From Rheinheimera pleomorphica (GTDB lineage Bacteria > Pseudomonadota > Gammaproteobacteria > Enterobacterales > Alteromonadaceae): DNA of 64,000 nucleotides. Below are positions 1 through 9,116 of the stretch, piece by piece. The DNA is taken from assembly GCF_011634895.1 (NCBI RefSeq), contig NZ_SIRR01000001.1, positions 141,721 to 205,720 of the forward strand. Reading direction: 5' to 3'. Below the pieces are notes generated by a model. That model ran no database searches. It saw only the letters and a list, made by a program, of their open reading frames with translations, and was not told the DNA's origin. Every line of letters begins with the position of its first letter. Within the stretch, counting starts at the first letter, position 1. Made by a program: the position numbers and the translations under genes.

Positions 1-174
1 GAGCGGGTACCGGTCATTTTATATGACAAGGCCTTCTGGCAGCGCTTAATTAACTTTGACATGCTGGTAGAAGAAGGCCTGATAAGCGCTGAAGATGTGG
101 CGTTAATTCAGTACGCCGATACACCAGAGCACGCCTGGCAGCTGATAGTAGATTTTTATCAGCTGCCTGTTTAA
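1..174 (+). CDS. LOG family protein (TIGR00730-type), C-terminal end only
   Basis: The window opens inside this reading frame, so only the last 57 residues are visible. They read as the C-terminal tail typical of the LOG / lysine-decarboxylase-like Rossmann family: a VPVILYD strand, then FWQRLINFD, a VEEGLIS turn, and a final helix containing EHAWQLI. Known family members hydrolyse nucleoside 5'-monophosphates to base and ribose phosphate; the catalytic PGGxGT motif lies outside the window, so activity cannot be judged. The stop codon (172-174) overlaps the stop of convergent tyrA by sharing the bases TTAA. Family call is from the tail only. Confidence 0.7.
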   Translation, partial: ERVPVILYDKAFWQRLINFDMLVEEGLISAEDVALIQYADTPEHAWQLIVDFYQLPV

Positions 175-1301
175 CTGCGGCTGTCAGCGGCTTTTTGCAA
201 CAGCTGCTTACTTTCTTGCAGGAATTGCCCGGCCAGCTCACCAAAAAACTGCTGGCCTTTACCAAATTGCGCCATTAAACCTGCTTTGTCTTTGGCTTGC
301 AGTAAAGCCAGCAATGCGGTGAAACGCTGCTGATAACGCTCCAGCAGCGCCGTAACCTCACAAGACGACAACATTATATCTGCATACAGCTCAGCATTTT
401 GCGCAAATAAGCGCCCTACCATCGCCAGTTCCAGCCGGTAAATTGGCGAGCTAAGTTGTAACAGCTCTTGCAGATCAGCCTGTTCATCGGCTAAATGCAC
501 CCCATACACCAAAGAGGAAAAGTGTCGCATCGCCTGGATCAGCTGCATAGCACTGTCGTGCTCGGCTGCCTGTTTAACGGTAAGCTCAGCGCCCCAGACA
601 TTTAGCTGCTTTAACAGCCACTGATACTGCTGCTCTGCACGGCCATGACACACCACAACCACTTGTTTTACCAAATTGGTAATATCCGGGCCGAACATCG
701 GGTGCAGCCCCACCACAGGGCCCTTGTGTTTTGCCAACATCGCCGCCAGAGGCTGCGCTTTAATACTGGTGATATCGGCCAGTACACAGTCTTCTGGCAG
801 TGCGGGTAGCTGATTAATCAACTGCTCGGTTAGTGTAATCGGCACCGCCATCAACACCAGCACGGCATCAGCACAAATGACTTCTGCGCTTAACCAGTCA
901 TTGTGCTCAAGCACTGCGACCTGATAGCCAGAGCGCTCAAATAAGCTGACAAAGCGTGCGCCCAGTGCGCCAGCGCCCCCCACTACCACGACTTTACCGC
1001 CGCCGTTGCGGCAGCAGACAAAGCCACTTTCCTGGGTTTGGTAAGATTCGCGCATAATACGTCTGAGCACATCTTCAGCCAAATCCGCGGATACCCCCAG
1101 CCGCTGCGCTTGCTCGCGCCGGGCGCTTAACAACAGCTGCTCGCGTTCGGGCACATACACCGGCAGCGCATACTGCTGTTTAATCTTCCCCACTTGCGCG
1201 GTAACTTTGGCACGCTCGGCTAACAGCGCGACCAATTGGCTGTCAATGCTGTCAATTTGCTGGCGCAGCGGTGCCAGCGCCTGTTTAGCCGCGTCTGTCA
1301 T
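171..1301 (-). CDS. tyrA: Bifunctional chorismate mutase / prephenate dehydrogenase (T-protein)
   Basis: Converts chorismate to prephenate and then, with NAD+, to 4-hydroxyphenylpyruvate in tyrosine synthesis; cytoplasmic. Residues about 5-85 form an AroQ-type chorismate mutase helix bundle, followed near residue 100 by a Rossmann start (VVVVGGAGALGARF) and the prephenate dehydrogenase domain. Length 376 aa is close to the E. coli enzyme. I place the start at the ATG at 1301 (MTDAAKQ), one base after the aroF stop; an upstream in-frame start at 1316 would add MRRPD and overlap aroF. Co-transcribed behind aroF, as in enterics, so probably under the same tyrosine control. Confidence 0.95.
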   Translation of the reverse strand: MTDAAKQALAPLRQQIDSIDSQLVALLAERAKVTAQVGKIKQQYALPVYVPEREQLLLSARREQAQRLGVSADLAEDVLRRIMRESYQTQESGFVCCRNGGGKVVVVGGAGALGARFVSLFERSGYQVAVLEHNDWLSAEVICADAVLVLMAVPITLTEQLINQLPALPEDCVLADITSIKAQPLAAMLAKHKGPVVGLHPMFGPDITNLVKQVVVVCHGRAEQQYQWLLKQLNVWGAELTVKQAAEHDSAMQLIQAMRHFSSLVYGVHLADEQADLQELLQLSSPIYRLELAMVGRLFAQNAELYADIMLSSCEVTALLERYQQRFTALLALLQAKDKAGLMAQFGKGQQFFGELAGQFLQESKQLLQKAADSRS

Positions 1302-1302
1302 A

Positions 1303-2361
1303 TCAGGCCGCCGCAACCACAGGTTGCATTTGCTGGTGAATATCGGACAGCAAGCGGGCTGTAGTTTCCCAGTCGATACAGGCGTCCGTTACTGACACAC
1401 CGTATTTTTCTGCCTTACCGTCAATCAGATCCTGCCGCCCGGCATGTAAGTGGCTTTCCAGCATGATACCGATAATGGCATCGTTACCGGCCAGACGCTG
1501 GCTAATCACATTTAGCGCGACCTCGCCCTGGCGGTTGTGATCTTTATTTGAGTTACCGTGGCTGCAATCGACGACAATGCCGCGCGGTAAGTTTAATTTA
1601 TCAAGCTTAGCCAGCGCTTCTCCTATGCTTTGCTCATCATAATTTGGCTTAGCACCACCGCGTAAAATGATATGACCATCCGGGTTGCCGGCCGTTTGCA
1701 CCAGGCTTACCTCACCGCGCTGGTTAATACCGATAAAACTATGGCCACTGGCGGCCGATTGCAGCGCATTGAGGGCAATATTTAAGTTGCCATCGGTGCC
1801 ATTTTTAAAGCCGACCGGCATCGATAAGCCGCTGGCCATTTCGCGGTGGGTTTGCGACTCTACTGTGCGCGCCCCGATGGCAGACCAGCTGATTAAGTCT
1901 GACAGATACTGCGGGCTTATCGGATCCAGCGCTTCAGTTGCAGTAGGCAGTTCCATCTCTACCATTTTCAGCAGCAGTTCACGGCCCCAGGTTAAGCCGG
2001 TTTCTAAATCGAATGAATCGTCCAGATGCGGATCGTTAATAAAGCCTTTCCAGCCCACTGTTGTGCGCGGTTTTTCAAAATAGACCCGCATCACAATGTA
2101 CAGGCTATCGGCATACTGCAGCTGCAGCTGTTTTAATTTCTGCGCGTACTCAATAGCAGCGACCGGATCATGAATAGAGCAAGGGCCGGTAACCACCAGC
2201 AAGCGTTTATCACGGCCGTGTACGATATCAGCAATGGTATTACGCGCCTGCTGCACAAAGTGCGCGCCCTGCTCTGATAGCGGCAGTACCTTTTTCATTA
2301 CTGCCGGTGGACTAAGCGGTTTTTCCGCCACTATGCGTAAATCGTCAACTATCTTGCTCAT
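1303..2361 (-). CDS. aroF: 3-deoxy-7-phosphoheptulonate (DAHP) synthase, class I
   Basis: Condenses phosphoenolpyruvate and erythrose 4-phosphate, the first step of the shikimate pathway. The 352-aa product has the class I AroF/G/H signatures: VVTGPCSIHDP near residue 57, KPRTTVGWKG, the GARTVESQTHR motif, and VDCSHGNSNKDH near residue 265, which contains metal and substrate ligands. It is first in an operon with tyrA (1-base gap), which favours the tyrosine-sensitive AroF paralogue rather than AroG or AroH. A TyrR-like box lies about 75 bases upstream. Confidence 0.95.
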   Translation of the reverse strand: MSKIVDDLRIVAEKPLSPPAVMKKVLPLSEQGAHFVQQARNTIADIVHGRDKRLLVVTGPCSIHDPVAAIEYAQKLKQLQLQYADSLYIVMRVYFEKPRTTVGWKGFINDPHLDDSFDLETGLTWGRELLLKMVEMELPTATEALDPISPQYLSDLISWSAIGARTVESQTHREMASGLSMPVGFKNGTDGNLNIALNALQSAASGHSFIGINQRGEVSLVQTAGNPDGHIILRGGAKPNYDEQSIGEALAKLDKLNLPRGIVVDCSHGNSNKDHNRQGEVALNVISQRLAGNDAIIGIMLESHLHAGRQDLIDGKAEKYGVSVTDACIDWETTARLLSDIHQQMQPVVAAA

Positions 2362-2434
2362 GCTAAAACTCCGCCAAAGAATTTGCAGGCATTAAGCATA
2401 GGTAAAAACACTAAACTTGCTAAGCGCGCCCTTA

Positions 2435-2473
2435 CGTAAACTTATTTATACACTGCGTAATCATAAAAATACA
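2435..2473 (-). promoter_or_regulatory. Candidate TyrR box(es) upstream of aroF-tyrA
   Basis: Bases 2435-2452 read cGTAAA-N6-TATACA, two mismatches from the TyrR consensus TGTAAA-N6-TTTACA. A second, weaker copy (about four mismatches) follows at 2456-2473. A strong-plus-weak tandem upstream of aroF-tyrA is the arrangement known for TyrR repression in enterics. The match is by eye; no TyrR gene is in the window. Confidence 0.4.
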
Positions 2474-2595
2474 CTTAGCGCATAATAAAGATCCAACCCA
2501 GCAGCGTCAACCCATTGCAGACCAATAAAATCAAGATATGCAGACAAATCAAGATAAGGCCAAATGTGTATTATTTTATTTACAGCAATGAGGAG

Positions 2596-3207
2596 CTATT
2601 GTCGTAATTTCAGGTAGGCCTGACGCAACAAAATAAATTGCTCTGCACTGCCGCCACGATCTGGGTGGTGCTGCAATGCCAAACTACGATAAGCACGTTT
2701 TAACTCTGCCTGGCTAAAATCATCAGACAACTGCAGTACTGCCTGTGCCTCTGAGTCAGCAAGGGCGTAAGCAGCTTTACCGCCAGCTAAGACGTGTTGC
2801 CAGAAGGCATCAAGATGCTGATCAAGCAATTGTTCAGTCATCTGATAGAAGTTTTGCCAGTTCAAATAGTAGTTTCGCCTGCTATCTTGCCCTTCCGTCT
2901 CAGGCATAGCAGACGGGTCAAGTAACTGTACTTTGGCCAGGCCAATACCCAGATAGCCCTGATTAAGTTCAAGTAACTCGCTTTGTAGGCGAAACAATAA
3001 ATGGTACAGCACAAAGTGCTGCTGAAAACGCGCCAGATCTGCGCTGATCTCAGCCTCTGACTGTAATTTTAATCCAAGCCGATTAAGCAGGTACTGCTCT
3101 TCTATAGGCTCTGCTGCCGCTACCGGCGCCGTGCAGATGATATTCAGCAACTGGCCCTGCAGCAGTGCAAGTACCGGTTCAGTCAGCGGGGCATTAAGGT
3201 ATGTCAT
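2596..3207 (-). CDS. DnaJ-related protein with C-terminal J domain
   Basis: The 203-aa protein resembles the DNAJ-related family of marine gammaproteobacteria: an N-terminal helical region of about 150 residues of unknown role, then a J domain at about 156-203 with the HPD tripeptide at 181-183 followed by RGG, the signature that stimulates Hsp70 ATPase. The J domain is C-terminal, opposite to DnaJ itself, and there is no Gly/Phe linker or zinc-finger. It is probably a co-chaperone recruiting DnaK to a specific client; the client is unknown. It lies downstream of the rplS terminator as an independent unit. Confidence 0.8.
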   Translation of the reverse strand: MTYLNAPLTEPVLALLQGQLLNIICTAPVAAAEPIEEQYLLNRLGLKLQSEAEISADLARFQQHFVLYHLLFRLQSELLELNQGYLGIGLAKVQLLDPSAMPETEGQDSRRNYYLNWQNFYQMTEQLLDQHLDAFWQHVLAGGKAAYALADSEAQAVLQLSDDFSQAELKRAYRSLALQHHPDRGGSAEQFILLRQAYLKLRQ

Positions 3208-3224
3208 GGCACTACCATGCCAGA

Positions 3225-3256
3225 AAGAAAAAAGGCCGACAAGTGTCGGCCTTTCA
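3225..3256 (-). terminator. Rho-independent terminator of the rpsP-rplS operon
   Basis: A 10-bp perfect stem (AAAGGCCGAC with GTCGGCCTTT, loop AAGT) lies just beyond the rplS stop. On the minus strand it is followed by a run of T, as expected for termination of this operon. Confidence 0.9.
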
Positions 3257-3264
3257 AGGGGTGC

Positions 3265-3624
3265 TTAGTTAAGCTTTTCGCGGATACGCGCTGATTTACC
3301 TGAACGATCGCGTAAGTAGTAAAGCTTAGCACGGCGAACCGCACCACGACGTTTAACGGTGATGCTGTCTACCAGCGGGCTGTGCGTCTGGAATACACGC
3401 TCAACACCTTCGCCATTAGAGATTTTACGTACTGTGAAAGAAGAGTGCAGACCACGGTTACGTTTAGCGATAACTACGCCTTCGTAAGCCTGTAAACGGG
3501 TTTTGTCACCTTCTTTAACTTTAACCTGAACTACAACAGTGTCGCCCGGCGCGAACGCTGGAACGTCTTGTTTTAACTGCTCTTGTTCAAGCTGTTTGAT
3601 GATGTTTTGGCTAACTTTGCTCAT
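3265..3624 (-). CDS. rplS: 50S ribosomal protein L19
   Basis: A 119-aa protein with the L19 pattern: [13 protein letters not shown] near the start, [20 protein letters not shown] and the basic C-terminal [16 protein letters not shown]19 sits at the 30S-50S interface and contributes to an intersubunit bridge. Last gene of rpsP-rimM-trmD-rplS, 22 bases after trmD, directly before a strong terminator. Confidence 0.98.
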   Translation of the reverse strand: MSKVSQNIIKQLEQEQLKQDVPAFAPGDTVVVQVKVKEGDKTRLQAYEGVVIAKRNRGLHSSFTVRKISNGEGVERVFQTHSPLVDSITVKRRGAVRRAKLYYLRDRSGKSARIREKLN

Positions 3625-3646
3625 AACAATCTCACTTTACCTGGAA

Positions 3647-4435
3647 TTAACTGTCTTCTTGCTGCCCCGTCCGGCACTCTTGCTGATGTTCCTGTTGAAA
3701 CTCAGCCAGTAACCGTCGTTGCTCCTCAGTCAGAGCCAGGAGATTTAACATATCTGGTCGTCTAAGCCAGGTTCTCCCAAGAGACTGCTTTAAACGCCAG
3801 CGTCGTATATTTTCATGGTTTCCACTCAGTAATACTGCGGGAACCTGTTTGTCTGATAACACTTCCGGCCTTGTGTAGTGCGGACAATCAAGCAAACCGG
3901 ATGCAAATGAATCCTGCTCTGCCGACTGTTCATGCCCCAGTACACCAGGTACTAAGCGTGACACTGCATCAATCAATGTCATCGCGGGCAATTCACCGCC
4001 ACTTAACACGTAATCGCCAATTGACCACTCAGAATCAATTTCGCTTTCTATTACGCGCTCATCAATGCCTTCATACCGACCAGCCACTAACAGCAGCTTA
4101 GAATATCGCGCCAGTTCGGCTACACCTTGCTGGTCTAACTTGCGGCCTTGCGGCGACAAATACACCGTGTGTACTCCTTCCCCTGCAGCGTGCTTGGCGG
4201 CGCGTATCGCGTCACTCAGCGGCTGCACCATCATCAGCATACCGGGGCCACCACCATAAGGCCGGTCATCGACAGTACGATGCTTGTCCGTTGTGAAATC
4301 ACGCGGGTTCCAGCATTGCAACTGCATGATGCCTTGCTTTACAGCTCGGCCGGTTACCCCATATTGCGTTATTGCTTCAAACATTTGCGGGAACAGTGTT
4401 ACCACTCCTACCCACAACTTACTGTTTTCAGACAT
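3647..4435 (-). CDS. trmD: tRNA (guanine-N1)-methyltransferase
   Basis: Methylates G37 next to the anticodon of tRNAs reading CNN codons, using S-adenosylmethionine, which prevents +1 frameshifting. The 262-aa protein shows the SPOUT trefoil-knot signatures: [32 protein letters not shown] and [10 protein letters not shown]. Its ATG overlaps the rimM stop by one base (TAATG), so translation is likely coupled. Slightly longer than the E. coli enzyme because of a Gln-rich C-terminal tail. Confidence 0.98.
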   Translation of the reverse strand: MSENSKLWVGVVTLFPQMFEAITQYGVTGRAVKQGIMQLQCWNPRDFTTDKHRTVDDRPYGGGPGMLMMVQPLSDAIRAAKHAAGEGVHTVYLSPQGRKLDQQGVAELARYSKLLLVAGRYEGIDERVIESEIDSEWSIGDYVLSGGELPAMTLIDAVSRLVPGVLGHEQSAEQDSFASGLLDCPHYTRPEVLSDKQVPAVLLSGNHENIRRWRLKQSLGRTWLRRPDMLNLLALTEEQRRLLAEFQQEHQQECRTGQQEDS

Positions 4436-4962
4436 TAAAACGCCGGGTCCCAGTCTACGATAATGCGACGCTCGGTTAAGTCGATGTTTTTAATCACTGT
4501 ATCTATTAAAAACGGCAACAACCTTTCTTTCTGACCAAATGCATCGGTACGGTTGGCTTTAACCACTAAAACGTCGTTAGAGCCTGTTTCCATCATGTCG
4601 GTGACTTCACCTAGGTGGTAGCCTGCTTCGTTAATTACTGCCATACCCATAAGGTCTTTCCAGTAATACTCGCCCTCTTCTAATGAAGGTAGCGCGTCGC
4701 TTGCCACGGCAATTTCAGCATTGACATACTGTTGTGCCAAATCCCGGTCATTGACGCCGTCCAGTTTCGCTATCAGGCCATTACTATGGCGCTTCCAGCT
4801 GGAAACCTGCACTGGTTGCCAGTTACCCTGAAATTTCACTTGCCAGGGTGTGTAATCAAAAATCCCTTCCGGGAAGTCGGTGTAAGCGTTAACTTTCAGC
4901 CAGCCATTGATGCCGTAAACTGCACCAAATTTGCCAAGAACGACTAAATCTTTCTCACTCAA
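4435..4962 (-). CDS. rimM: 16S rRNA processing / 30S maturation factor RimM
   Basis: Assists assembly of the 30S head by binding S19. The 175-aa protein has the N-terminal RimM barrel ([18 protein letters not shown]) and the C-terminal PRC-barrel domain starting near YYWKDLMGM and including [15 protein letters not shown]. It is the second gene of the operon, 29 bases after rpsP and overlapping trmD by one base. Confidence 0.97.
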   Translation of the reverse strand: MSEKDLVVLGKFGAVYGINGWLKVNAYTDFPEGIFDYTPWQVKFQGNWQPVQVSSWKRHSNGLIAKLDGVNDRDLAQQYVNAEIAVASDALPSLEEGEYYWKDLMGMAVINEAGYHLGEVTDMMETGSNDVLVVKANRTDAFGQKERLLPFLIDTVIKNIDLTERRIIVDWDPAF

Positions 4963-4991
4963 GCTGACTACTCCACCCGACCTTGTGCTAA

Positions 4992-5243
4992 TTAAGCAGC
5001 TGCTTTCTTAGCGTTTTTTACCAGAGTTGCAACGCGATCACTCAGTGAAGCACCTTGTGCTACCCAGTGATTAACGCGGTCCAGGTCCAGACGCAGTTTC
5101 TCTTCAGTACCGCCAGCGATTGGGTTAAAGAAACCCACGCGCTCAATAAAACGGCCATCACGAGCAAAACGGCTGTCCGCTACCACAACTTGGTAAAATG
5201 GACGCTTTTTCGCGCCACCACGTTGTAAACGAATAGTTACCAT
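4992..5243 (-). CDS. rpsP: 30S ribosomal protein S16
   Basis: An 83-aa protein opening [20 protein letters not shown], the S16 signature, with [14 protein letters not shown] following. S16 binds 16S rRNA early in 30S assembly. First gene of the rpsP-rimM-trmD-rplS operon; the 170-base gap before it contains the ffh terminator and must hold the operon promoter. Confidence 0.98.
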   Translation of the reverse strand: MVTIRLQRGGAKKRPFYQVVVADSRFARDGRFIERVGFFNPIAGGTEEKLRLDLDRVNHWVAQGASLSDRVATLVKNAKKAAA

Positions 5244-5373
5244 AAGGCCCTCTAATTTTATCGTTCAGGTTTTATCAAAAATAACAACGCCTCCAGTCAG
5301 ACTGAAGGGCTGCAGCATTTTACTGATTTAGGGCGCAATTGCAAGGTATTTCGCGGCTTTGCAGCGAACAAAG

Positions 5374-5402
5374 CAAATTAAAAGCCCGCTTAATAGCGGG
5401 CT
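5374..5402 (-). terminator. Rho-independent terminator after ffh
   Basis: Stem AGCCCGCT / AGCGGGCT with a TAAT loop directly downstream of the ffh stop. On the minus strand it is followed by TTTAATTT. Confidence 0.85.
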
Positions 5403-5413
5403 GGGGGCTGATA

Positions 5414-6781
5414 TTAACGTGGTGGCAGCATGCCCGGCGGTAATTTACCGCCCATACCACGCATCATCTTCATTAAGCCGCCTTTACCTGACATCTGCTT
5501 CATCATCTTTTGCATCTGGGTAAATTGTTTCAGTAGCTGGTTTATGTCCTGCACCTGAGTACCAGAGCCGGCTGCAATACGCTTTTTACGCGAGCCTTTG
5601 AGTAAATCCGGAAACTCGCGCTCTTTCGGTGTCATTGAGTTAATGATCGCTTCCATCTTAACAAACTGCTTGTCACCCATCTGGTTCATCGCGCCGGCGG
5701 GCAGGTTTTTCATGCCCGGTAGTTTATCTAACATCGACATCATGCCGCCCATGCCACGCATTTGCACCAGTTGCTCGCGAAAGTCTTCCAGGGAGAAGCC
5801 TTTACCCTTCATCACCTTTTGCGCCATTTTGGCGGCTTTGTCTTTATCAACTTTTTGCTCAAGCTCTTCAATTAAGCTCAGCACGTCGCCCATGCCCAGA
5901 ATACGCGAGGCGACGCGATCCGGATGGAATGGCTCTAACGCATCGGTTTTTTCACCGGTACCGATAAACTTAATTGGCTTGCCGGTGATATGGCGGATAG
6001 ACAAGGCCGCACCACCGCGGGCATCACCGTCGGCTTTGGTCAGGATAACCCCGGTTAAGGTCAAAGCGTCATTGAACGCTTTAGCAGTATTGGCCGCATC
6101 CTGGCCGGTCATCGCATCCACCACAAACAGGGTTTCTATCGGTTTGACGGCAGCATGTAAGGCTTTAATTTCATCCATCATGTCGGCATCGACATGCAAA
6201 CGGCCTGCGGTATCGACCAGCAATACATCAAAAATGCGGGTACGGGCATGGGCTATCGCCGCATTAACAATATCAACCGGTTTTTGCGAGATATCGCTGG
6301 GGAAAAACTCTACGCCAACATCTTTGGCTAGCGTTTCCAACTGCTTAATGGCTGCCGGGCGATAAACGTCAGCGGATACCACCAGCACTTTCTTCTTTTT
6401 GCGCAGCGTTAAAAACTTAGCCAGCTTAGCCACCGAGGTGGTTTTGCCGGCACCTTGCAAACCGGCCATTAATACTACCGCTGGCGGCTGAGTATTTAAT
6501 GCCAGCTCTTCATTGGCCTCACCCATCGCCTCTTCTAAGGCTTTACGGACGATTTTCAGAAACTCCTGCCCCGGCGTCAGGCTTTTGCTGACTTCTAACC
6601 CGACCGAACGCGCTTTAACATTGGCGACAAAGTCGCGCACCACCGGCAGTGCTACATCGGCTTCAAGCAGCGCCATGCGTACTTCACGCAGCGTATCTTT
6701 GATATTGTCTTCGGTTAACCGGCCACGGCCGGTGATATTCTTCAGCGTGGCACTTAAACGATCTGCTAGATTTTCAAACAT
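5414..6781 (-). CDS. ffh: Signal recognition particle protein Ffh
   Basis: GTPase of the bacterial SRP, which with 4.5S RNA delivers nascent inner-membrane proteins to FtsY. The 455-aa chain has the N helical bundle (1-90), the G domain with G1 loop GLQGAGKTT at about 107-115, DTAGRLH, and TKADGDARGG, and the C-terminal methionine-rich M domain ending in GKLPPGMLPPR. Transcribed away from ypjD, with a short shared promoter region between them, as in E. coli. Confidence 0.98.
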   Translation of the reverse strand: MFENLADRLSATLKNITGRGRLTEDNIKDTLREVRMALLEADVALPVVRDFVANVKARSVGLEVSKSLTPGQEFLKIVRKALEEAMGEANEELALNTQPPAVVLMAGLQGAGKTTSVAKLAKFLTLRKKKKVLVVSADVYRPAAIKQLETLAKDVGVEFFPSDISQKPVDIVNAAIAHARTRIFDVLLVDTAGRLHVDADMMDEIKALHAAVKPIETLFVVDAMTGQDAANTAKAFNDALTLTGVILTKADGDARGGAALSIRHITGKPIKFIGTGEKTDALEPFHPDRVASRILGMGDVLSLIEELEQKVDKDKAAKMAQKVMKGKGFSLEDFREQLVQMRGMGGMMSMLDKLPGMKNLPAGAMNQMGDKQFVKMEAIINSMTPKEREFPDLLKGSRKKRIAAGSGTQVQDINQLLKQFTQMQKMMKQMSGKGGLMKMMRGMGGKLPPGMLPPR

Positions 6782-6930
6782 GCTTTTTCACTCAACAGCG
6801 ATAATGTCGCCGATTATACCAAAAACAGGCCGCAGAAGCAGCCGTTAAGAAACTGTTGATCGCAGCGCTGGGCATCTGCTAAAAGTTGCAATACAATACC
6901 AAGCCATCGAAATGAAAGGAAATACTACTG

Positions 6931-7737
6931 ATGTCTACGGTGCTGTTAACTGCACTTGCCTTAATTGCCTATTTGGTTGCCACCGGCTCAGTACTGCTGC
7001 GTATTTTTCATCCTTCAGGCCCACATTTTAAAACCACCTTCAGCGCTGCTGTCGCCGGCCTGGTATTACATATGCTGGTGCTAACCGATATGCTGTTTAC
7101 CAGTGGCGGCCAAAATTTCAGCTTACTTAATGTCAGCTCACTGGTGTGCTGGCTAATTACCGTAGCCGTTACGCTAACCTCATTACGCTCACCGGCGATA
7201 CTGTTGTTACCAGTGGTATACGGTTTTGCCAGCCTGATGCAACTGGCGGTGCTAACCTTGCCACACAGTGTGCAGCTGCAGCATTTTGAACAGAATTTGG
7301 GTTTGCTGGTACATATTTTACTGGCATTTATTGCCTATGCTGTGCTGATCATGGCGATGCTTTACTCATTTCAGGTGAGTTATATCAGCAGTAAGCTAAA
7401 ACAAAAAGACTTTGCTGCTATGACACGCCATATGCCACCACTGGTACAGGCTGAAATACTCCAGTTTCGTATTTTGCTGGCCGGAACGGTGCTACTGGGA
7501 TTAGCCTTGCTGGTAGCGGCACTGTTCATGGATAACTGGCTGGCGAAAGAAAACTTACATAAAAACGTGTTCAGTTTTGCCGGTTTTGTGGTATTTGCCC
7601 TGTTATGCTGGGGCCATGCCAAACTGGGCTGGCGCGGTAAAACGGCAAACATTTTAACCATTAGCGGCGCAGCTTTATTAACTCTGGGTTACTTTGGCAG
7701 CCGTTTTGTACGTGAAGTGCTGCTTAATACACTTTAA
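6931..7737 (+). CDS. ypjD: YpjD-like inner membrane protein of the CcsA/CcmC cytochrome c assembly family
   Basis: A 268-aa protein with about eight hydrophobic helices, preceded by GAAAGGAAA as ribosome binding site. It matches YpjD, a relative of haem-handling CcsA/CcmC proteins. The late segment (FAGFVVFALLCWGHAKLGWRGKTA) includes the conserved WGHAKLGWRG pattern. Its substrate is not established; family membership suggests haem or quinone-linked membrane chemistry. Position between ffh and yfjD/corC is the E. coli order. Confidence 0.88.
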   Translation: MSTVLLTALALIAYLVATGSVLLRIFHPSGPHFKTTFSAAVAGLVLHMLVLTDMLFTSGGQNFSLLNVSSLVCWLITVAVTLTSLRSPAILLLPVVYGFASLMQLAVLTLPHSVQLQHFEQNLGLLVHILLAFIAYAVLIMAMLYSFQVSYISSKLKQKDFAAMTRHMPPLVQAEILQFRILLAGTVLLGLALLVAALFMDNWLAKENLHKNVFSFAGFVVFALLCWGHAKLGWRGKTANILTISGAALLTLGYFGSRFVREVLLNTL

Positions 7738-7802
7738 TTCTTGACTCAACAAACGCTTCGTAATATCAAGTACAGGTGTTTGGCAATACAGGTAGTTAAC
7801 TC

Positions 7803-9071
7803 TTGGACGACATATCGACGGGTACGCTGTTTATTATATTGGGCGTGCTCCTATTCATATCTGCCTATTTCTCGGGATCAGAAACAGGCATGATGTCTGT
7901 CAACCCTTATCGTTTAAAGCATTTAACAAACGAAAATCACAAGGGCGCTATCCGGGTCAGCGAACTGCTAAAGCGGCCAGATCGCTTGATCGGGCTTATT
8001 CTGATCGGTAACAACCTGGTGAATATCGCGGCGTCTGCCATTGCCACTATTATCGGTATGCGTTTATACGGCGATCTGGGTATTGCGATAGCGACTGTTG
8101 TGCTTACCATGGTGGTGCTGGTGTTTGCTGAAGTGACACCGAAAACTGTGGCTGCGCTGCATCCGGAGCGGGTTGCTTTTCCAAGCTCGGCTTTATTAAA
8201 GATATTATTGAAAATATTTTACCCGCTGGTGTGGCTGGTAAACTTTATTACCAATGGCATTTTATCACTGATGGGCATTAGCCCGGAGAAACATCAGGGT
8301 AACAGCTTAAGTGCAGAAGAGCTGCGCACCGTGGTGCATGAGGCTGGCGCGCTGATCCCCGAACAGCACCAAAGCATGCTGGTGGGCGTACTGGATTTAG
8401 AAAACGCCACCGTGGAAGACATTATGGTGCCGCGCAATGAAATTGTCGGTATCGATATCAACGACGACTGGAAAGATATAGAGCGCCAGTTGGCCAATAT
8501 GCAATACAGCCGCATTTTGTTGTACCGCGACAATATTGATGATGCCATTGGCTTTGTACACCCGCGCGAGCTAATGCGGTTGCTGATAAAAGAGCAGCTG
8601 ACCAAGGCTACCTTAATGCGCGCGGTCAGCGAAATTTACTTTATCCCCGAAGGTACGCCACTTAATACTCAGCTGCTGAAATTTCAACGCACCAAAGAGC
8701 GTATAGGCTTAGTAGTAGATGAATACGGTGATATTCAGGGTTTAGTCACGCTGGCAGATATTCTGGAAGAAGTGGTTGGCGAGTTTACTACTGATATCAG
8801 TGACAACAGCAATGAAGATATCCTGCCTCAGCCTGATGGCTCTTATTTGATTGATGGCAGTATCAACCTGCGCGATCTAAACCGGGAAATGCAGCTGGAA
8901 CTGCCAACCGATGGCCCGAAAACGCTAAACGGGCTTATTCTGGAATACTTAGAAGAAATTCCACAAGGTAAGCTGAGTATTCGTCTGTCTGGTTATCCGA
9001 TGGAAGTGGTAGACGTGCAGGATAATATGATTAAAACCGTGCGCTTTTTACCGCATTTGAAGAAAAACTAA
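7803..9071 (+). CDS. yfjD: YfjD-like CNNM/CorC (HlyC) family transporter-associated protein
   Basis: A 422-aa membrane protein: DUF21/CNNM transmembrane domain (about 5-150, including SAYFSGSETG and LIGNNLVNI), a CBS pair (about 205-330, with VEDIMVPRNEIV), and a C-terminal CorC_HlyC domain (about 345-420). The family is linked to magnesium/cobalt efflux; direct transport by this member is inferred. I accept the TTG start at 7803 because the resulting N-terminus (MDDISTGTL) aligns with the start of E. coli YfjD. It follows ypjD by 65 bases and ends at a strong terminator. Confidence 0.88.
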   Translation: MDDISTGTLFIILGVLLFISAYFSGSETGMMSVNPYRLKHLTNENHKGAIRVSELLKRPDRLIGLILIGNNLVNIAASAIATIIGMRLYGDLGIAIATVVLTMVVLVFAEVTPKTVAALHPERVAFPSSALLKILLKIFYPLVWLVNFITNGILSLMGISPEKHQGNSLSAEELRTVVHEAGALIPEQHQSMLVGVLDLENATVEDIMVPRNEIVGIDINDDWKDIERQLANMQYSRILLYRDNIDDAIGFVHPRELMRLLIKEQLTKATLMRAVSEIYFIPEGTPLNTQLLKFQRTKERIGLVVDEYGDIQGLVTLADILEEVVGEFTTDISDNSNEDILPQPDGSYLIDGSINLRDLNREMQLELPTDGPKTLNGLILEYLEEIPQGKLSIRLSGYPMEVVDVQDNMIKTVRFLPHLKKN

Positions 9072-9073
9072 TA

Positions 9074-9099
9074 AAAAACCGGCAGTGCCGGTTTTTTTT
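9074..9099 (+). terminator. Rho-independent terminator after yfjD
   Basis: Stem AAAACCGGC / GCCGGTTTT with loop AGT, followed by a run of T on the plus strand. The A run on the other side lets it also serve the convergent lipoprotein gene. Confidence 0.9.
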
Positions 9100-9116
9100 A
9101 CATCAATGCCCGCCAA

